Assembly (NCBI GenBank): GCA_019119305.1
Contig: DWXH01000012.1
Location: 1-64,000, forward strand
From: Candidatus Alistipes merdigallinarum
Lineage (GTDB): Bacteria > Bacteroidota > Bacteroidia > Bacteroidales > Rikenellaceae
Length of the DNA stretch: 64,000 bases
Direction: 5' to 3'
Shown: in pieces, positions 1-10,500 of the stretch
How the letters are laid out: the number at the start of each line of letters is the position of its first letter
Numbering within the stretch: the stretch's first letter is position 1
Program-made: the position numbers and the translations under genes
Notes under the pieces: model-generated
Told to the model about the DNA's origin: nothing
Seen by the model: only the letters and a program-made list of their open reading frames with translations
Database searches by the model: none

Positions 1-2
1 AA

Positions 3-587
3 AAAAGTTTTATGCCGAATCAATTCAGCAAAGAGTTTGGTGCCTCATGTACACCAAAGGTAAAGCAATTCAATAATAGTCGAGTCTATGCATCGCACAT
101 TTATTCTGATACGATCTATCAGGTCACTCCGGAAGGGATGATCCCCAAATATTGGATCGACTTGAGCCCGGTCAATGGAATCGCGAATTTTTGGAAAGAA
201 ATGACTCCGGAAAAGCACGAAGCGATACTCAACGAAGTTATTTTTAACGGCGAATTTTTAGAGAACGACCATTTTGCCATTTTCCAACCATTGGGAGATA
301 TCCCTAATGTGGGTTTCATCCCTAAAATTTTGTTTTCAAAAGAGACGAAAAAATGCTATTATTTAGGTAAAAGCTCCTCTACGGTTCTTGGAATTTATGT
401 AGGATCTGTCCGTTTTGCTTATAAGGATCAATTTATTACTGTTGTACCAGCCTTTAGGTTATATGAAGACTCTAAAAGACGTTATGTAAATCAAAGATAC
501 CCAAAGTTAATGAAAGAGATAGGTACAGGTTTGACGGAAAACGACGATCCCGTGCTGCTGTTCTACACACTTAAAGAACCCAAATAA
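3..587 (+). CDS. 6-bladed beta-propeller protein, 3' part only
   Basis: The reading frame is open to the left edge of the window (K-S-F precede the first Met), so the ATG at 12 is internal and the N-terminal half with the lipoprotein signal lies outside. The remaining ~190 residues align with the C-terminal halves of the three genes that follow: SDTIYQVTPEGMIPKYWIDL matches the equivalent stretch of each paralogue, and the end DDPVLLFYTLKEPK matches DNPVLLFYTLKDPE. Family knowledge: such propellers in Bacteroidetes are secreted lipoproteins of unknown ligand. It is the first visible member of a four-gene array, 43 nt before the next start, so probably co-transcribed. Its base composition is visibly AT-richer than that of the third gene. 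Confidence 0.85.
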   Translation, partial: KSFMPNQFSKEFGASCTPKVKQFNNSRVYASHIYSDTIYQVTPEGMIPKYWIDLSPVNGIANFWKEMTPEKHEAILNEVIFNGEFLENDHFAIFQPLGDIPNVGFIPKILFSKETKKCYYLGKSSSTVLGIYVGSVRFAYKDQFITVVPAFRLYEDSKRRYVNQRYPKLMKEIGTGLTENDDPVLLFYTLKEPK

Positions 588-630
588 AAAACTGAAAATA
601 TAATCTACAAGCTTTTAACTATTAATCTTT

Positions 631-1794
631 ATGAAACATTATTCTTTTGCTTTGATTTTTGCGGGCCTTCTGCTCTATTCTTGCGGGGGGAACGGCACTT
701 CGAACTCAACCGGCGATCTCTCCCGAATGGATCGGGTAGAAATTAAGGACCAACGGCAAATTCCAGTCGATTCAGTTATCGAAAAAATTGACTACATCAA
801 ATTAGGCAAGACAGGTGATGCACTAATCGGCCAAGTAACGCATCTTTTGTTTACGCCCGATCACATTATCGTTGGAGATGCAGACCAAGCAAAGGCCATA
901 TTTATTTTCGATCGCGCAGGAAACTCGCAAGCGGTCATCAATCGATTAGGGCGTGGCCCTCAAGAATATCAAGGCATTACAGATATAGATATTTCTCCGG
1001 ATCAACAAAAGATAATAGTTTTAGATAGCTGGGGAGACAAACTATTAACTTTTGACATGAATGGAAATTTTCTAAATAAGCAAACTTTTACACCATTTTC
1101 AAGAATTGTAAAGTGGCTTGATCCTGAAACTATTTTAATAGGAATTTCTGGTGGTGACAATCCAGAACTTGACACGTATACGACTAAAGAAGACCTGTTG
1201 CTTTTTATGGATTCAACTCTACAATTCAAATACAGTGCATTTCCCAATCGATTTAATAGCGATATTTTTAAATTCGATCCACTTGTCGTAAAACGTTTCG
1301 ATGATCGTGTTTTGATTTCTGTTCCATATAGTGATACGATTTACCAATATACCTCTCACGGAATACAACCTCGTTATAAATTAGATATGGAAGAGGTCGA
1401 TGGAATTGCCAATTTCGGGAAAGACATGACAAATGAAAAATTACGTCAAATTAAAAATGATCACACCACTTTCCCTCATATATATGTTGAATCAGACGAT
1501 TTTTCATTATTTTATTTAAGTAAAGATAAAATTATGTTTCCTGTCTTGTTTAACAAAAACAACAAACAGACATACAACATAACCGCGCACCAATCACGAA
1601 CAGCTTTAGGAGAGTATATCTTATGGTCTGCATTTTCTCACAAGAATCAGTTTATCTCAGTCGTTCCAGCTTTTGAGTTTTTGACATTCTGTCCGGACGT
1701 CCCGGGTGTAGAATTGAGGAATGAGATCAAAGAGGGTCTTACTGATGAGGATAACCCCGTATTGTTGTTCTACACATTTAAAGATCCGGAATAA
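631..1794 (+). CDS. 6-bladed beta-propeller lipoprotein (array copy 2)
   Basis: A 387-residue protein with a short hydrophobic signal and lipobox (LLLYSC, Cys18), so it is probably a lipoprotein. Propeller blades are suggested by repeated hydrophobic strands with F/Y-D turns (IFIFDRAGNSQAV, LLTFDMNGNFLNK). The motif RLGRGPQEY after the first blade is shared by all full copies. The first 339 bases are almost identical to those of the copy at 3034, as are the last ~115 bases, while the middle differs and is AT-richer. That pattern suggests gene conversion or exchange of the middle module. The role is unknown; ligand or polysaccharide binding at the cell surface is only an inference from the fold and export. 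Confidence 0.85.
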   Translation: MKHYSFALIFAGLLLYSCGGNGTSNSTGDLSRMDRVEIKDQRQIPVDSVIEKIDYIKLGKTGDALIGQVTHLLFTPDHIIVGDADQAKAIFIFDRAGNSQAVINRLGRGPQEYQGITDIDISPDQQKIIVLDSWGDKLLTFDMNGNFLNKQTFTPFSRIVKWLDPETILIGISGGDNPELDTYTTKEDLLLFMDSTLQFKYSAFPNRFNSDIFKFDPLVVKRFDDRVLISVPYSDTIYQYTSHGIQPRYKLDMEEVDGIANFGKDMTNEKLRQIKNDHTTFPHIYVESDDFSLFYLSKDKIMFPVLFNKNNKQTYNITAHQSRTALGEYILWSAFSHKNQFISVVPAFEFLTFCPDVPGVELRNEIKEGLTDEDNPVLLFYTFKDPE

Positions 1795-1842
1795 CAGGCA
1801 ACCGACACCAAAAACTGAAAATACAACCTAAAAACATCTAAA
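1789..1842 (+). repeat. Intergenic direct repeat, copy A
   Basis: The spacer between the second and third propeller genes (GGAATAACAGGCAACCGACA, then AACTGAAAATACAACCTAAA and AACATCTAA) recurs almost unchanged at 2981-3033 before the fourth gene. A diverged form (AACTGAAAATATAATCTAC) precedes the second gene near 590. It carries the leader of each gene and offers homology for recombination between array members. Confidence 0.85.
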
Positions 1843-2985
1843 ATGAAACTTTATTCTATTACTTTGATTTTTGCAGGCCTTTTGCTCTACTCTTGCGGAC
1901 ACGGACCAAACAACAATGAATCTTCAGACTCCAATACCCTGCAAGTCGTGGTGGTTCCCGAACAGGCAGACATGCCGATAGACTCGATCATCGGAAAAGT
2001 CGACTACATCAAACTGGGCGATACAGGTGATGTACTGATCGGCGACGTAAGCAAACTATGGATCACGCCTCAACATATAGTCATCGTTGACAAGTTCAAA
2101 GCCATGTCTATCTTCGTTTTCGACCGAGCCGGCAATGCTCAGGCAGTCATCAATCGTTTGGGACGCGGCCCTCAGGAATATACAAGCCTGACTGACGTTT
2201 GTCTTACACCCGATCAGCAACGCATCGTTGTACTGGATAACAGCAAAAAGAAGCTATTATACTATAATATGGAGGGCGATTTTCTATATGACAAAAACAC
2301 ATCGTTCTGGATCGGAGACCTTGCGTATGCCGATGAACAGCATATTATCGCCAAAACCTATGGGGCACAAAATGAGGATCCCGGCCTGACTTCTTACGAA
2401 AACAAAGATGATAATCTCTATATATTAGACACATTGATGCATATCAAACAGAGTATGATGCCACGAACAGCGATTCTTAAACAATTTGAAGATCGGCTTT
2501 ATGTCAACGCCATACACGGCGATACCATATATCGTGTAGCAGGAAGCAACGGCCTCGTACCACAATACCGACTGGACATGTCCGCAATCAACGGGGTCAC
2601 TAACTTCGGAGAGGAATCCATGGAAAAGGTTATGGAAATTCGTAAAAACAATGCCTACTTTCCGAACGATTATGTGGATGGAAAGGATTTCGCTCTTTTT
2701 AGATTTTCGATGCCCGTTGCTCCATATATGCAACTGATTATGCATAACAAGCATACCGGACAAAACTACTCGATAGAAGGGGCAAGCAAAAAAGCTTTGA
2801 ATATTTATTTCATGGAAGTTAGTTATGCTTTTGACGATCAATTTGTTGCAGCCATTCCTGCATTTCGCTTCGTCGGAGATAATACCCCGATGCCCGGATC
2901 CGAGCAACGAGCAGCCATCCAAAAGAACCTTACCGATGACGATAATCCTGTACTGTTGTTCTACACGCTTAAAGACCCGGAATAA
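1843..2985 (+). CDS. 6-bladed beta-propeller lipoprotein (array copy 3)
   Basis: A 380-residue paralogue with signal and lipobox LLLYSC (Cys18). It shares the family landmarks: a start like VDSIIEKIDYIKLG, then IFVFDRAGNAQAVINRLGRG, a GDTIYRV blade motif and the C-terminal DDDNPVLLFYTLKDPE. Its sequence is GC-richer and more diverged than copies 2 and 4, and it lacks their FCPDVPGVELRNE segment, having MPGSEQRAAIQ instead. It therefore seems to be the oldest or least homogenised member. It lies 48 nt from each neighbour within the repeat spacers, consistent with one transcript. Function unknown. Confidence 0.85.
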   Translation: MKLYSITLIFAGLLLYSCGHGPNNNESSDSNTLQVVVVPEQADMPIDSIIGKVDYIKLGDTGDVLIGDVSKLWITPQHIVIVDKFKAMSIFVFDRAGNAQAVINRLGRGPQEYTSLTDVCLTPDQQRIVVLDNSKKKLLYYNMEGDFLYDKNTSFWIGDLAYADEQHIIAKTYGAQNEDPGLTSYENKDDNLYILDTLMHIKQSMMPRTAILKQFEDRLYVNAIHGDTIYRVAGSNGLVPQYRLDMSAINGVTNFGEESMEKVMEIRKNNAYFPNDYVDGKDFALFRFSMPVAPYMQLIMHNKHTGQNYSIEGASKKALNIYFMEVSYAFDDQFVAAIPAFRFVGDNTPMPGSEQRAAIQKNLTDDDNPVLLFYTLKDPE

Positions 2986-3033
2986 CAGACAACCGACATA
3001 AAGAACTGAAAATACAACCTAAAAACATCTAAT
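2981..3033 (+). repeat. Intergenic direct repeat, copy B
   Basis: Second copy of the array spacer (AATAACAGACAACCGACAT, AACTGAAAATACAACCTAAA). It matches 1789-1842 with only a few substitutions. Its first ~13 bases recur once more just after the stop of the fourth gene (GGAATAACAGACATG at 4190). Confidence 0.85.
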
Positions 3034-4194
3034 ATGAAACATTATTCTTTTGCTTTGATTTTTGCGGGCCTTCTGCTCTATTCTTGCGGAGGGAACGGCA
3101 CTTCAAACTCAACCGGCGATCTCTCCCGAATGGATCGGGTGGAAATTAAAGACCAACGGAAAATTTCAGTCGATTCAATCATAGAAAAGATCGATTACAT
3201 CAAATTAGGCAAGACCGGCGATGTATTGGTCGGACAAGTAACGCATCTTTTGTTTACGCCCGATCACATTATCGTTGGAGATGCAGACCAAGCAAAAGCC
3301 ATATTTATTTTCGATCGCGCAGGAAACTCGCAAGCGGTCATCAGTCGATTAGGACGCGGTCCTCAAGAATATATGAGTTTGCGTACAATTTTTCTCACTC
3401 CAGACCAACAAGCGATAGGGATTGTCGATAATTCCATGAAAAAATTATTGTATTTCGACCTGCAGGGAAATTTTATAAAAAAACAAGACCTTCCTTTTAG
3501 TTGTAACGGAATAGAGTTCCTCGACGATAAGAAGATGATGTTGGTTTCAGACGGATGGGCCGATAAGCTACCCGCACTCGAAACTTATCCAAATAAAAAA
3601 GATTTATTGTTCTTTACCGATACAACTTTGCAAATTCAAAGTAGTGCTATCGTAAATCCTTTCGATGTCAACAAGTTCAACTATGCACCTGTTTATAAGA
3701 AAAAATTCGATGATCGCATCTATGTCGGGAAAGCTTTTGGTGATACGATTTATCAGGTAACCGCAGATGAGATTTTTCCTCGTTATTGGATCGACATGAC
3801 CGCAGTTGACGGGGTTGCGAATTTTGGGGAAGATGCGTCGAATGAAAAGATTGCCCCAATGATGAATAATATACCTCTTTTCCCTGGCAATTTATACGTA
3901 GAATCTGACGATTATGCTCTGTTTCATATATCGGGAATGGGATGTGTTTTATTTAATAAACATACAAAAAAAGGTTATAATATAGAGTATGTTTCGCAAA
4001 CAGCCTTAGGAATGTATGTATTAAGCGCTGGATTTTCTCATAAAAATCAGGTTATATCCGTTATCCCCGCGTTCCAGTTCCTGACATTCTGTCCGGACGT
4101 TCCGGGTGTAGAATTGAGGAATGAGATCAAAGAGGGTCTTACCGATGAGGATAACCCCGTATTGCTGTTCTACACACTTAAAGATCCGGAATAA
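3034..4194 (+). CDS. 6-bladed beta-propeller lipoprotein (array copy 4)
   Basis: A 386-residue paralogue, lipobox LLLYSC (Cys18). The first 113 codons are close to identical to those of the copy at 631, including the linker NGTSNSTGDLSRMDR. The last ~40 residues (FLTFCPDVPGVELRNEIKEG) are also shared. Between them the blades differ strongly (MSLRTIFLTPDQQAIGIVDN against QGITDIDISPDQQKIIVLDS). This is the last gene of the array and is followed by a bidirectional hairpin. As with the other copies, the ligand is unknown. The conserved ends and variable middle suggest the surface facing the ligand or host is what varies, which is an inference. Confidence 0.85.
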   Translation: MKHYSFALIFAGLLLYSCGGNGTSNSTGDLSRMDRVEIKDQRKISVDSIIEKIDYIKLGKTGDVLVGQVTHLLFTPDHIIVGDADQAKAIFIFDRAGNSQAVISRLGRGPQEYMSLRTIFLTPDQQAIGIVDNSMKKLLYFDLQGNFIKKQDLPFSCNGIEFLDDKKMMLVSDGWADKLPALETYPNKKDLLFFTDTTLQIQSSAIVNPFDVNKFNYAPVYKKKFDDRIYVGKAFGDTIYQVTADEIFPRYWIDMTAVDGVANFGEDASNEKIAPMMNNIPLFPGNLYVESDDYALFHISGMGCVLFNKHTKKGYNIEYVSQTALGMYVLSAGFSHKNQVISVIPAFQFLTFCPDVPGVELRNEIKEGLTDEDNPVLLFYTLKDPE

Positions 4195-4240
4195 CAGACA
4201 TGTAAATCTCCGATTCAGGTTTATTAACAAGCACAAGCAC

Positions 4241-4279
4241 GAGCGGTACGAGAACATGAAATGATTCATCGTACCGCTC
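4241..4279. terminator. Bidirectional hairpin between convergent operons
   Basis: Perfect 11-bp inverted repeat GAGCGGTACGA / TCGTACCGCTC with a 17-nt loop. It sits in the 90 bases between the stop of the last propeller gene and the stop of the leftward RND gene, where a shared terminator is expected. The T-run is short on the plus side (CTCCTCTTTTAT). Confidence 0.75.
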
Positions 4280-4284
4280 CTCTT

Positions 4285-7200
4285 TTATGCATCCTCTGAA
4301 ATCCCTATTTGCTCCGGCATCTCGTTCTTGGGCAATACCTTTTTCCTTTTTCTACTTTTTATTCCCATCGGCACGAACAACGGGAGGAAAAAGATCAGCG
4401 CAACAATCGAGCAGACGGTTCCCCCCATCGTACAAACTGCGAAAGCGAACCAAAAGACTTCCGACGGCCCCTCCAGCAAAAACGGGATCAATCCCAAGAC
4501 CGAAGAGAGGATCGTCAGCATGATCGGAATGATTTTGTGATTATAAGACTTGATATAATTTCTTAATGAGGGACCCCGCTCTTCCTTACAGGTTATGTTG
4601 TACTGGTTGATGATGTAGATTCCTGCATTGACCACCGTTCCGCAGAGCAGGACGAATCCGGCGAATCCACCCTGATCGAACGGGAATCCGGTCCATGCGA
4701 ATATCAGGAAGGCCCCGATAAACGATATGGGAATCAAAGAGAGAATAATCAACGGCTCCTTTAACGATTCGAACAGAATCGCACAGAAAAAGTATATAAT
4801 CGCAATCACCAACAGGATAAGCAGGTAACTTCGGTCCCTGCCGCTGCCCCAAGACATGTAATATCTCTCGACAGAGGCTTTGAATCCGACCGGAAGAACC
4901 TCTTCATTGAGACGATCCACCTCCTCCCAGATGACTCTCGCCGCCAACTCTCCGGCTCCGAGAAAATTATACGCCACATACAGCGAGTATTGCTGATCCC
5001 GCTTGTAAATGTCGTTACCCGTCCGCCGCTTGGCCACCTCTCCCAATTCAGAAAAACGGATCGCTTTATCTCCGATCATCTGGTACTCGTGATTCATGTG
5101 CCATACGTCGAACCGGTCGCGCTTGGACGAAACCAACGACACGGGCACCGTCGCTTCTCCATCGAAATAGGTCGTGATCTGCTGTTGGTAGAGTTGCTGC
5201 TGGAGCTTATTGTAGAGCCTATAAATATCGACCTGTTGCAGCGCCATTTCATCCGCGTGCAAATCCACATAAAACTCGTTGCGAGAGAGTTCATTGTTCC
5301 ACTCAACCCGCCCATAGATCGCCGGCTCCTCGACGCGTTTGTTCTTTCCCAGATTCTTAACCACCTCCTGAGCATAACGATACAGCTGGTCGTAATTATA
5401 TCCGTTCAACAGAATGCGCTGCGCTTTATATTCCGAAGAGGTTGCATTGTTAAAATTGGCAGTATTGATCCCATATACGTTCCATGTCGCCCCCCCATAG
5501 TTGGCAGCCTTGCCAATAACGATCTGCTTCAGATAGGAGGGGAAACCGCCATGTTCAAACTCCTTCTTGAAAGTAACCTCGATATGTCCGGAATTATATC
5601 CATAGATTCTCGTCTGAAACATTTCGATTTCATCGAACTGGCTCAACGTGTTCTCCATCATTTTCATAACCTCGTTGAGCTGTTGAACGGTACACCCTTC
5701 GGGCATGGCTGCGGTGATCGTCAGTGTGGGCCGGACCGGATTCCGATAATATTCCGATCCCGAAGTGCGGGTCATAAACAGCCGCAGCGAACCGCCGAAA
5801 ATCTTCTCCACGACCGACTTCATATTATCCTGATACCATTTGGTGCCGATCGTATTATTATAAAGCTCAACCCCTTTCGACGGCTCTTCTCCCTCTTTGA
5901 CTTCGATCTGCGTGGGCATCATGTGGACCGGCAGTCCGAATCCCAATATGATCAGCAGAATGTACACCCATTTGTAACGCTTGCCGAACAGGATATACCG
6001 ACCGTAAAAGCGGTTGAAAACCAACAACCACCGCGCCTTCCGTCGGGACAGTTTCTTCACCTTCTGCCGGAGCGGGAATTTGTCCATCAAGGCAGGGACA
6101 AAAATCAACGCGATGAAGATAGAGATCGCCAGATTGACGATAATAACGGCGGAGAATTCAACCAGATTCGCCTTCTGGTGCTCGGGAAGGAAGAAGACGA
6201 CGGCAAGGGAGCCGATCGTCGTCAAGACGGCAGCCAAAATGGCCAGAAAAGCCTTGCGATTACGATAATAGCCGTAGTGATCGACCATGATGATCGAAGT
6301 ATCGATGATAATCCCCAGCGAGACGGTAATTCCGGCCAACGAATAGAGGTGAATCTCGAGGTTCAGCAGATAGTAAAAAATGCAGGCGATAAAAATGTTC
6401 GCCGCCAAAGTAACCGTGATGATAAACAGGTAACGGAGCTTCCGGCTGACGATATAGACGAACAACAACAGAATCAGGACCGAAAGCACCGTACGGAGTA
6501 CGATTTTATGCAACTCGTTTTTGACATACTCCGAAGAGTCGTGGGCCAACGTGGCGGAAAAGCTCTGCGGGAAAGTCTTCTCCAGTTCATGCATCCGCTC
6601 TTTGACCTGATCGGCGAGTTTGATCGTATTGACGTACTTATCCGGGGTAACCGTCAGGTTGATCGTATTCAGCCCGTTGATTCTGAAATAGAACGCAGGG
6701 AGCTGTTCCTTGTAGACCACCGTAGCCACATCGCGCAACAGAATGATCCGGCCGTTGACGTTCTTGATCGGAATCGTCTCGAAATCAACCTGCTCGCTGC
6801 CGTTACCCAAGAGTACCGTAATCTGTTGCGACACACTGTCATGATCCAGTTCCGTAACGTTTCCTACGACATTCTGGCGTGTCACTCCCGTCTGTATGGC
6901 GGATATAAACTCGTAAAGTTCTATACCGTAAGAAGTCAATTTATCCGGATCGAAACTGATCTCCATATAATAAGGCGTAGCCCCAGAGAGTTCCACCTTG
7001 CTCACCCCCTTTATCAGGGCCAGTTGCTTGACAATGTGCTCTTCGGCATAACGTTGTATCTGCTGCGTGGGAATGCCCGCATTGAGCGTATAGGTCAGAA
7101 TCGGATTGACCTGCTCTCCCGAAGAGGCTGCCGACAAGGCGGGATACGAGACTCCCTCGGGCAGTTTCGGGTAGAGATGCCTCATCTGGGAAGCGATTTC

Positions 7201-7530
7201 GAACCGTATCGCATCGACGTTTACATGCTTCTTAAACAGAACATCCACACGGCCGCCCCCCTGATATGTGACCGAATTGACATGCGCCACACCCTGTATC
7301 GACATGAGCAGCCCTTCGATTTTCGAGGTGACCTCCGCCTCGATCACCCGAGCCGATGCGTTGTTCCAACTGTAGTTCACGCTGACCCCCTGTTGTTCCC
7401 CGGATGGCGTATACTGTACGTTCAGCAACGGCATGATACCCGCACCGATCACCACCAGCACGAGTACAATCAGTATAACCGAGAAAGAGGATATGCGTGA
7501 AAATATGTTGGACTCTTTGGCGTTCATCAT
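4285..7530 (-). CDS. RND efflux permease, second (degenerate?) subunit
   Basis: A 1081-residue inner-membrane protein of the AcrB/HAE type: N-terminal membrane helix, large periplasmic loop, a helix bundle near residues 340-470, a second loop and a C-terminal bundle. TM4 keeps an acidic residue (LGIIIDTSIIMVDHY). TM10 reads CGTVVNAGIYIINQYN, with none of the Lys/Asp residues that normally form the proton relay. The ATG overlaps the stop of the upstream RND gene by 4 bp (ATGA), so the two are translationally coupled. A single adaptor and a single TolC serve both, which suggests a heteromeric RND trimer similar in principle to MdtBC. Substrate unknown. Confidence 0.88.
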   Translation of the reverse strand: MMNAKESNIFSRISSFSVILIVLVLVVIGAGIMPLLNVQYTPSGEQQGVSVNYSWNNASARVIEAEVTSKIEGLLMSIQGVAHVNSVTYQGGGRVDVLFKKHVNVDAIRFEIASQMRHLYPKLPEGVSYPALSAASSGEQVNPILTYTLNAGIPTQQIQRYAEEHIVKQLALIKGVSKVELSGATPYYMEISFDPDKLTSYGIELYEFISAIQTGVTRQNVVGNVTELDHDSVSQQITVLLGNGSEQVDFETIPIKNVNGRIILLRDVATVVYKEQLPAFYFRINGLNTINLTVTPDKYVNTIKLADQVKERMHELEKTFPQSFSATLAHDSSEYVKNELHKIVLRTVLSVLILLLFVYIVSRKLRYLFIITVTLAANIFIACIFYYLLNLEIHLYSLAGITVSLGIIIDTSIIMVDHYGYYRNRKAFLAILAAVLTTIGSLAVVFFLPEHQKANLVEFSAVIIVNLAISIFIALIFVPALMDKFPLRQKVKKLSRRKARWLLVFNRFYGRYILFGKRYKWVYILLIILGFGLPVHMMPTQIEVKEGEEPSKGVELYNNTIGTKWYQDNMKSVVEKIFGGSLRLFMTRTSGSEYYRNPVRPTLTITAAMPEGCTVQQLNEVMKMMENTLSQFDEIEMFQTRIYGYNSGHIEVTFKKEFEHGGFPSYLKQIVIGKAANYGGATWNVYGINTANFNNATSSEYKAQRILLNGYNYDQLYRYAQEVVKNLGKNKRVEEPAIYGRVEWNNELSRNEFYVDLHADEMALQQVDIYRLYNKLQQQLYQQQITTYFDGEATVPVSLVSSKRDRFDVWHMNHEYQMIGDKAIRFSELGEVAKRRTGNDIYKRDQQYSLYVAYNFLGAGELAARVIWEEVDRLNEEVLPVGFKASVERYYMSWGSGRDRSYLLILLVIAIIYFFCAILFESLKEPLIILSLIPISFIGAFLIFAWTGFPFDQGGFAGFVLLCGTVVNAGIYIINQYNITCKEERGPSLRNYIKSYNHKIIPIMLTILSSVLGLIPFLLEGPSEVFWFAFAVCTMGGTVCSIVALIFFLPLFVPMGIKSRKRKKVLPKNEMPEQIGISEDA

Positions 7531-10500
7531 TTTCCGTTTTTCCTATGATAAATCGCATAATAGAACACCGGAACGTAGAAAACGCTGACAAAAGTTCCGA
7601 TGACCATACCCCCGATCAAAGCAACGGAGAGCGGATACTGCAAATCCGACCCCATATCGCCCCGATAGAGGAACGGAGCTACGGCGAGAATCGTCGTAAG
7701 GCTGGTCATCAATATGGGCTTGATACGTCGTGAACCGCCCACCATAATGGCACGGACCAACGAGTAACCGCTTTTCCGCAGTTTATTGATCGTATCTACC
7801 TTCAGGATGGAGTCGTTGATGACAATACCGCACATGACGATGATTCCGATCAGCGACATCAGGTTGATGCTGCTGCCCAACAGCCACAGGACGAGAATCG
7901 CGCCGAAAATATCCACGACAATCTCGGAAAGGATAATGAAGGGTTGCACCAACGACTCGAATTGTGCGGCAAGGATGAAATAGAGTAGCAACAACGCTAC
8001 GGTCAATACGATGATCAGCTCCTCGATCATTGTCCGATTCGAAAAATAGGCCCCCGAATAGCTGACATCGAAATCGTCGTTCTCACGGACCACCCGGTTG
8101 ATTTTATCCATCAGTCGGGGAACCTCCCTGTTGTCCGCCGTAAGGTTAACCGGATAGTAATCGCCTTCCGGCCCCGAGACGATATTCTTCAGATCGCGTC
8201 CCCTGCTCTCGCCCACAAGCAGCGACAGCGGTATCTCGGCTCCCTGGGCATTGGTCACTTTGGTGGACAAAATATCGAGCGACTGATGGATCTGATCCCC
8301 GCTGACCACCGGAATGGAAAAGACCCCGGTATTAATCGTAAAGATCGTCGATTGATTCATCGCCTGTTTCAATGCCGCAAACACGGAGTTGTAATTCACC
8401 CCGTACAAAGCCATCATCTGGGGTTTGACGACAAATAAAAGGTGCTCCTGCCACAAAGCCGGCTCGATGTATGTATCGGGCAGTGCCTTGTTCAGTTCCG
8501 TCAGCACCCGATTCAACTTATCGGGATCCGGAGCCTGACCGTTGGTCGGTTTGAGGTGGGCTACCAAAGTCGGCTCCTTCTGCGAAAAGATCATATCGAA
8601 AATGTTCCCGGAGACTTCGAACCGGAACATGGCATCCGGGTAACGCTCCTTGATCCGTTCCGACAAACGCTGCTTCACCTCGGGCAACAGCTTGGCCTCT
8701 TTGGCCCGTATGTATACCGTGGCTTCTGAAACACTCTGTTCCGGTGTATGCGACAGGATGAACTGCTGCACCCCGGTCATAGCCGTACGTTGCGTCGTAA
8801 TGTCCGTTATCTCCTGCATCAGCTCATCCGTCCGGCGATCGTTCTCTTCGGGAGAGATCCGGTTGTTCCAGTCTATGACCAGCATCGTATCATCCTGTGT
8901 GATCGGAGGCAGCTTCTCTTTCGTGATCTCCGTATAGACGAAATAGATGGCCGGTATCGTCGCGAGAAACGTAACCCACACGAAACGCTGGTGCCGGAAA
9001 AACCATTTGAGCATCCGTTCGTAGCCGCCCTGAAAATCGATCACATTGAGTTTGGCCAAATAGCGGTTCTGAGGCCGGAAACTGTTTTTGCGGTAGAACA
9101 GGTAGTAATAGACCGGAATGACGAGCACCGATACGAGCAAAGAGGAGAACAAACCGATCGTAACCGCCATCGCCTGATCGAAAAACAGGGCACCCGCAAT
9201 ACCGCTCAGGAAAATCAGCGGCAGAAAGACCGAACAGGTCGTCAGCACCGAACTGAGCATCGGGGCGAATACCTCATTCGTTGCCGAGGGGACAGCCATT
9301 TTCAGTGTCTCTCCCCGGTCCCAGTGTTGGGATATGTTATCGATGACCACGATCGAATTGTCGACCATCATTCCAATGCCGAGCACCAAACCCGACAGCG
9401 AGATGATATTGATCGTAATCCCCATCAGGTGGAATCCCAACAGCGACACGACAAGTGACAGCGGAATGGTTATGGTCACCAGGAACGGGGTCCGCAGATC
9501 CTGCATGAACAGGAACAGGATCAGACAGGCCAGCAATCCGCCCACAATGATGTTGCTCCGCAAGTTATCGATCGAATAGGACAACAGCTCCGTCTGGTCG
9601 CGGGTAACCGTAAACTTAACGCCGGGATACTCCGCCGCAAAGTGCCCCATCAGGTTGTTGATCTCCGTTTGCAGATCGCTCATCCGCGCATCCGACTGCT
9701 TGATGACAGCGAACGAGATCGCCTCCCGCGAATCGGAACGGACCATGCCCTGCTGCCGTTGCGGATGCTCGATGACCTGCGCCAGATCCTTGAATTGATA
9801 CAGACGTCCGTGCAGATTCAGATAGATGTCCTCAATATCCTTCTTGCTGATGATGTCCGATTCGAAACGGATATTATATTGATACTCCCCGTCCCGTATG
9901 GTCAGATTCCCCAGTTTGATGTTGTTGCTCTCGATGGCCTGCGTGAGCGTCTGCTCGGTTATCCCCAGCGACTCGAGTTTCTCCTTGTTCGGAATGATCA
10001 GCAATTCCGGATAGGCCACCCCGCTGACATCCACCATCGCGACCTGCGGAATCTGCTCGATCCGGCGGGCGATCACCTGTTCGGCAAAACGCGACATCTC
10101 CATAAATCTCGGCGAAACCGGATACAACTCCTTCAACTCGGGAGAGACGGCATCCGCCTTTTTCTGTTCTTCGTCCGACAGAGTCATGTTGATAAAAAAG
10201 GCCGGAATATCCGTCGCGCTGGCCTTCACGACTTTGGGACGATCCATATCCTTGGGAAGAAATCCCATAGCCCGGTCGATCTTCTCGTTGGTCTCGATAA
10301 ACGAATAGTCGATATCGGTCCCGTGATTGAACTCCATGAAAATCGATCCCGTACCGTTCCGTGCCTCCGTCCGCATGGTTTTCAGATTGGAGACCTGCAT
10401 CAGCTGGTTCTTCAACGGCTTGAGGATCGACGCATCCAATTCCCGGGCCGAGGCGTCGTCATCGGTCACCTGTACGGTGATTTGGGGGATATCGATATCG

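Noticed and set aside
1-4194. Propeller array as a CRISPR-like or phase-variable invertible locus
   Set aside because: Repeats are direct, not inverted, and no recombinase or short inverted sites were seen; ordinary homologous exchange explains the pattern.
4990-7500. 836-aa plus-strand ORF opposite the RND permease
   Set aside because: It is the antisense shadow of a clear RND gene; the translation is Arg/His/Gln-rich with no domain.
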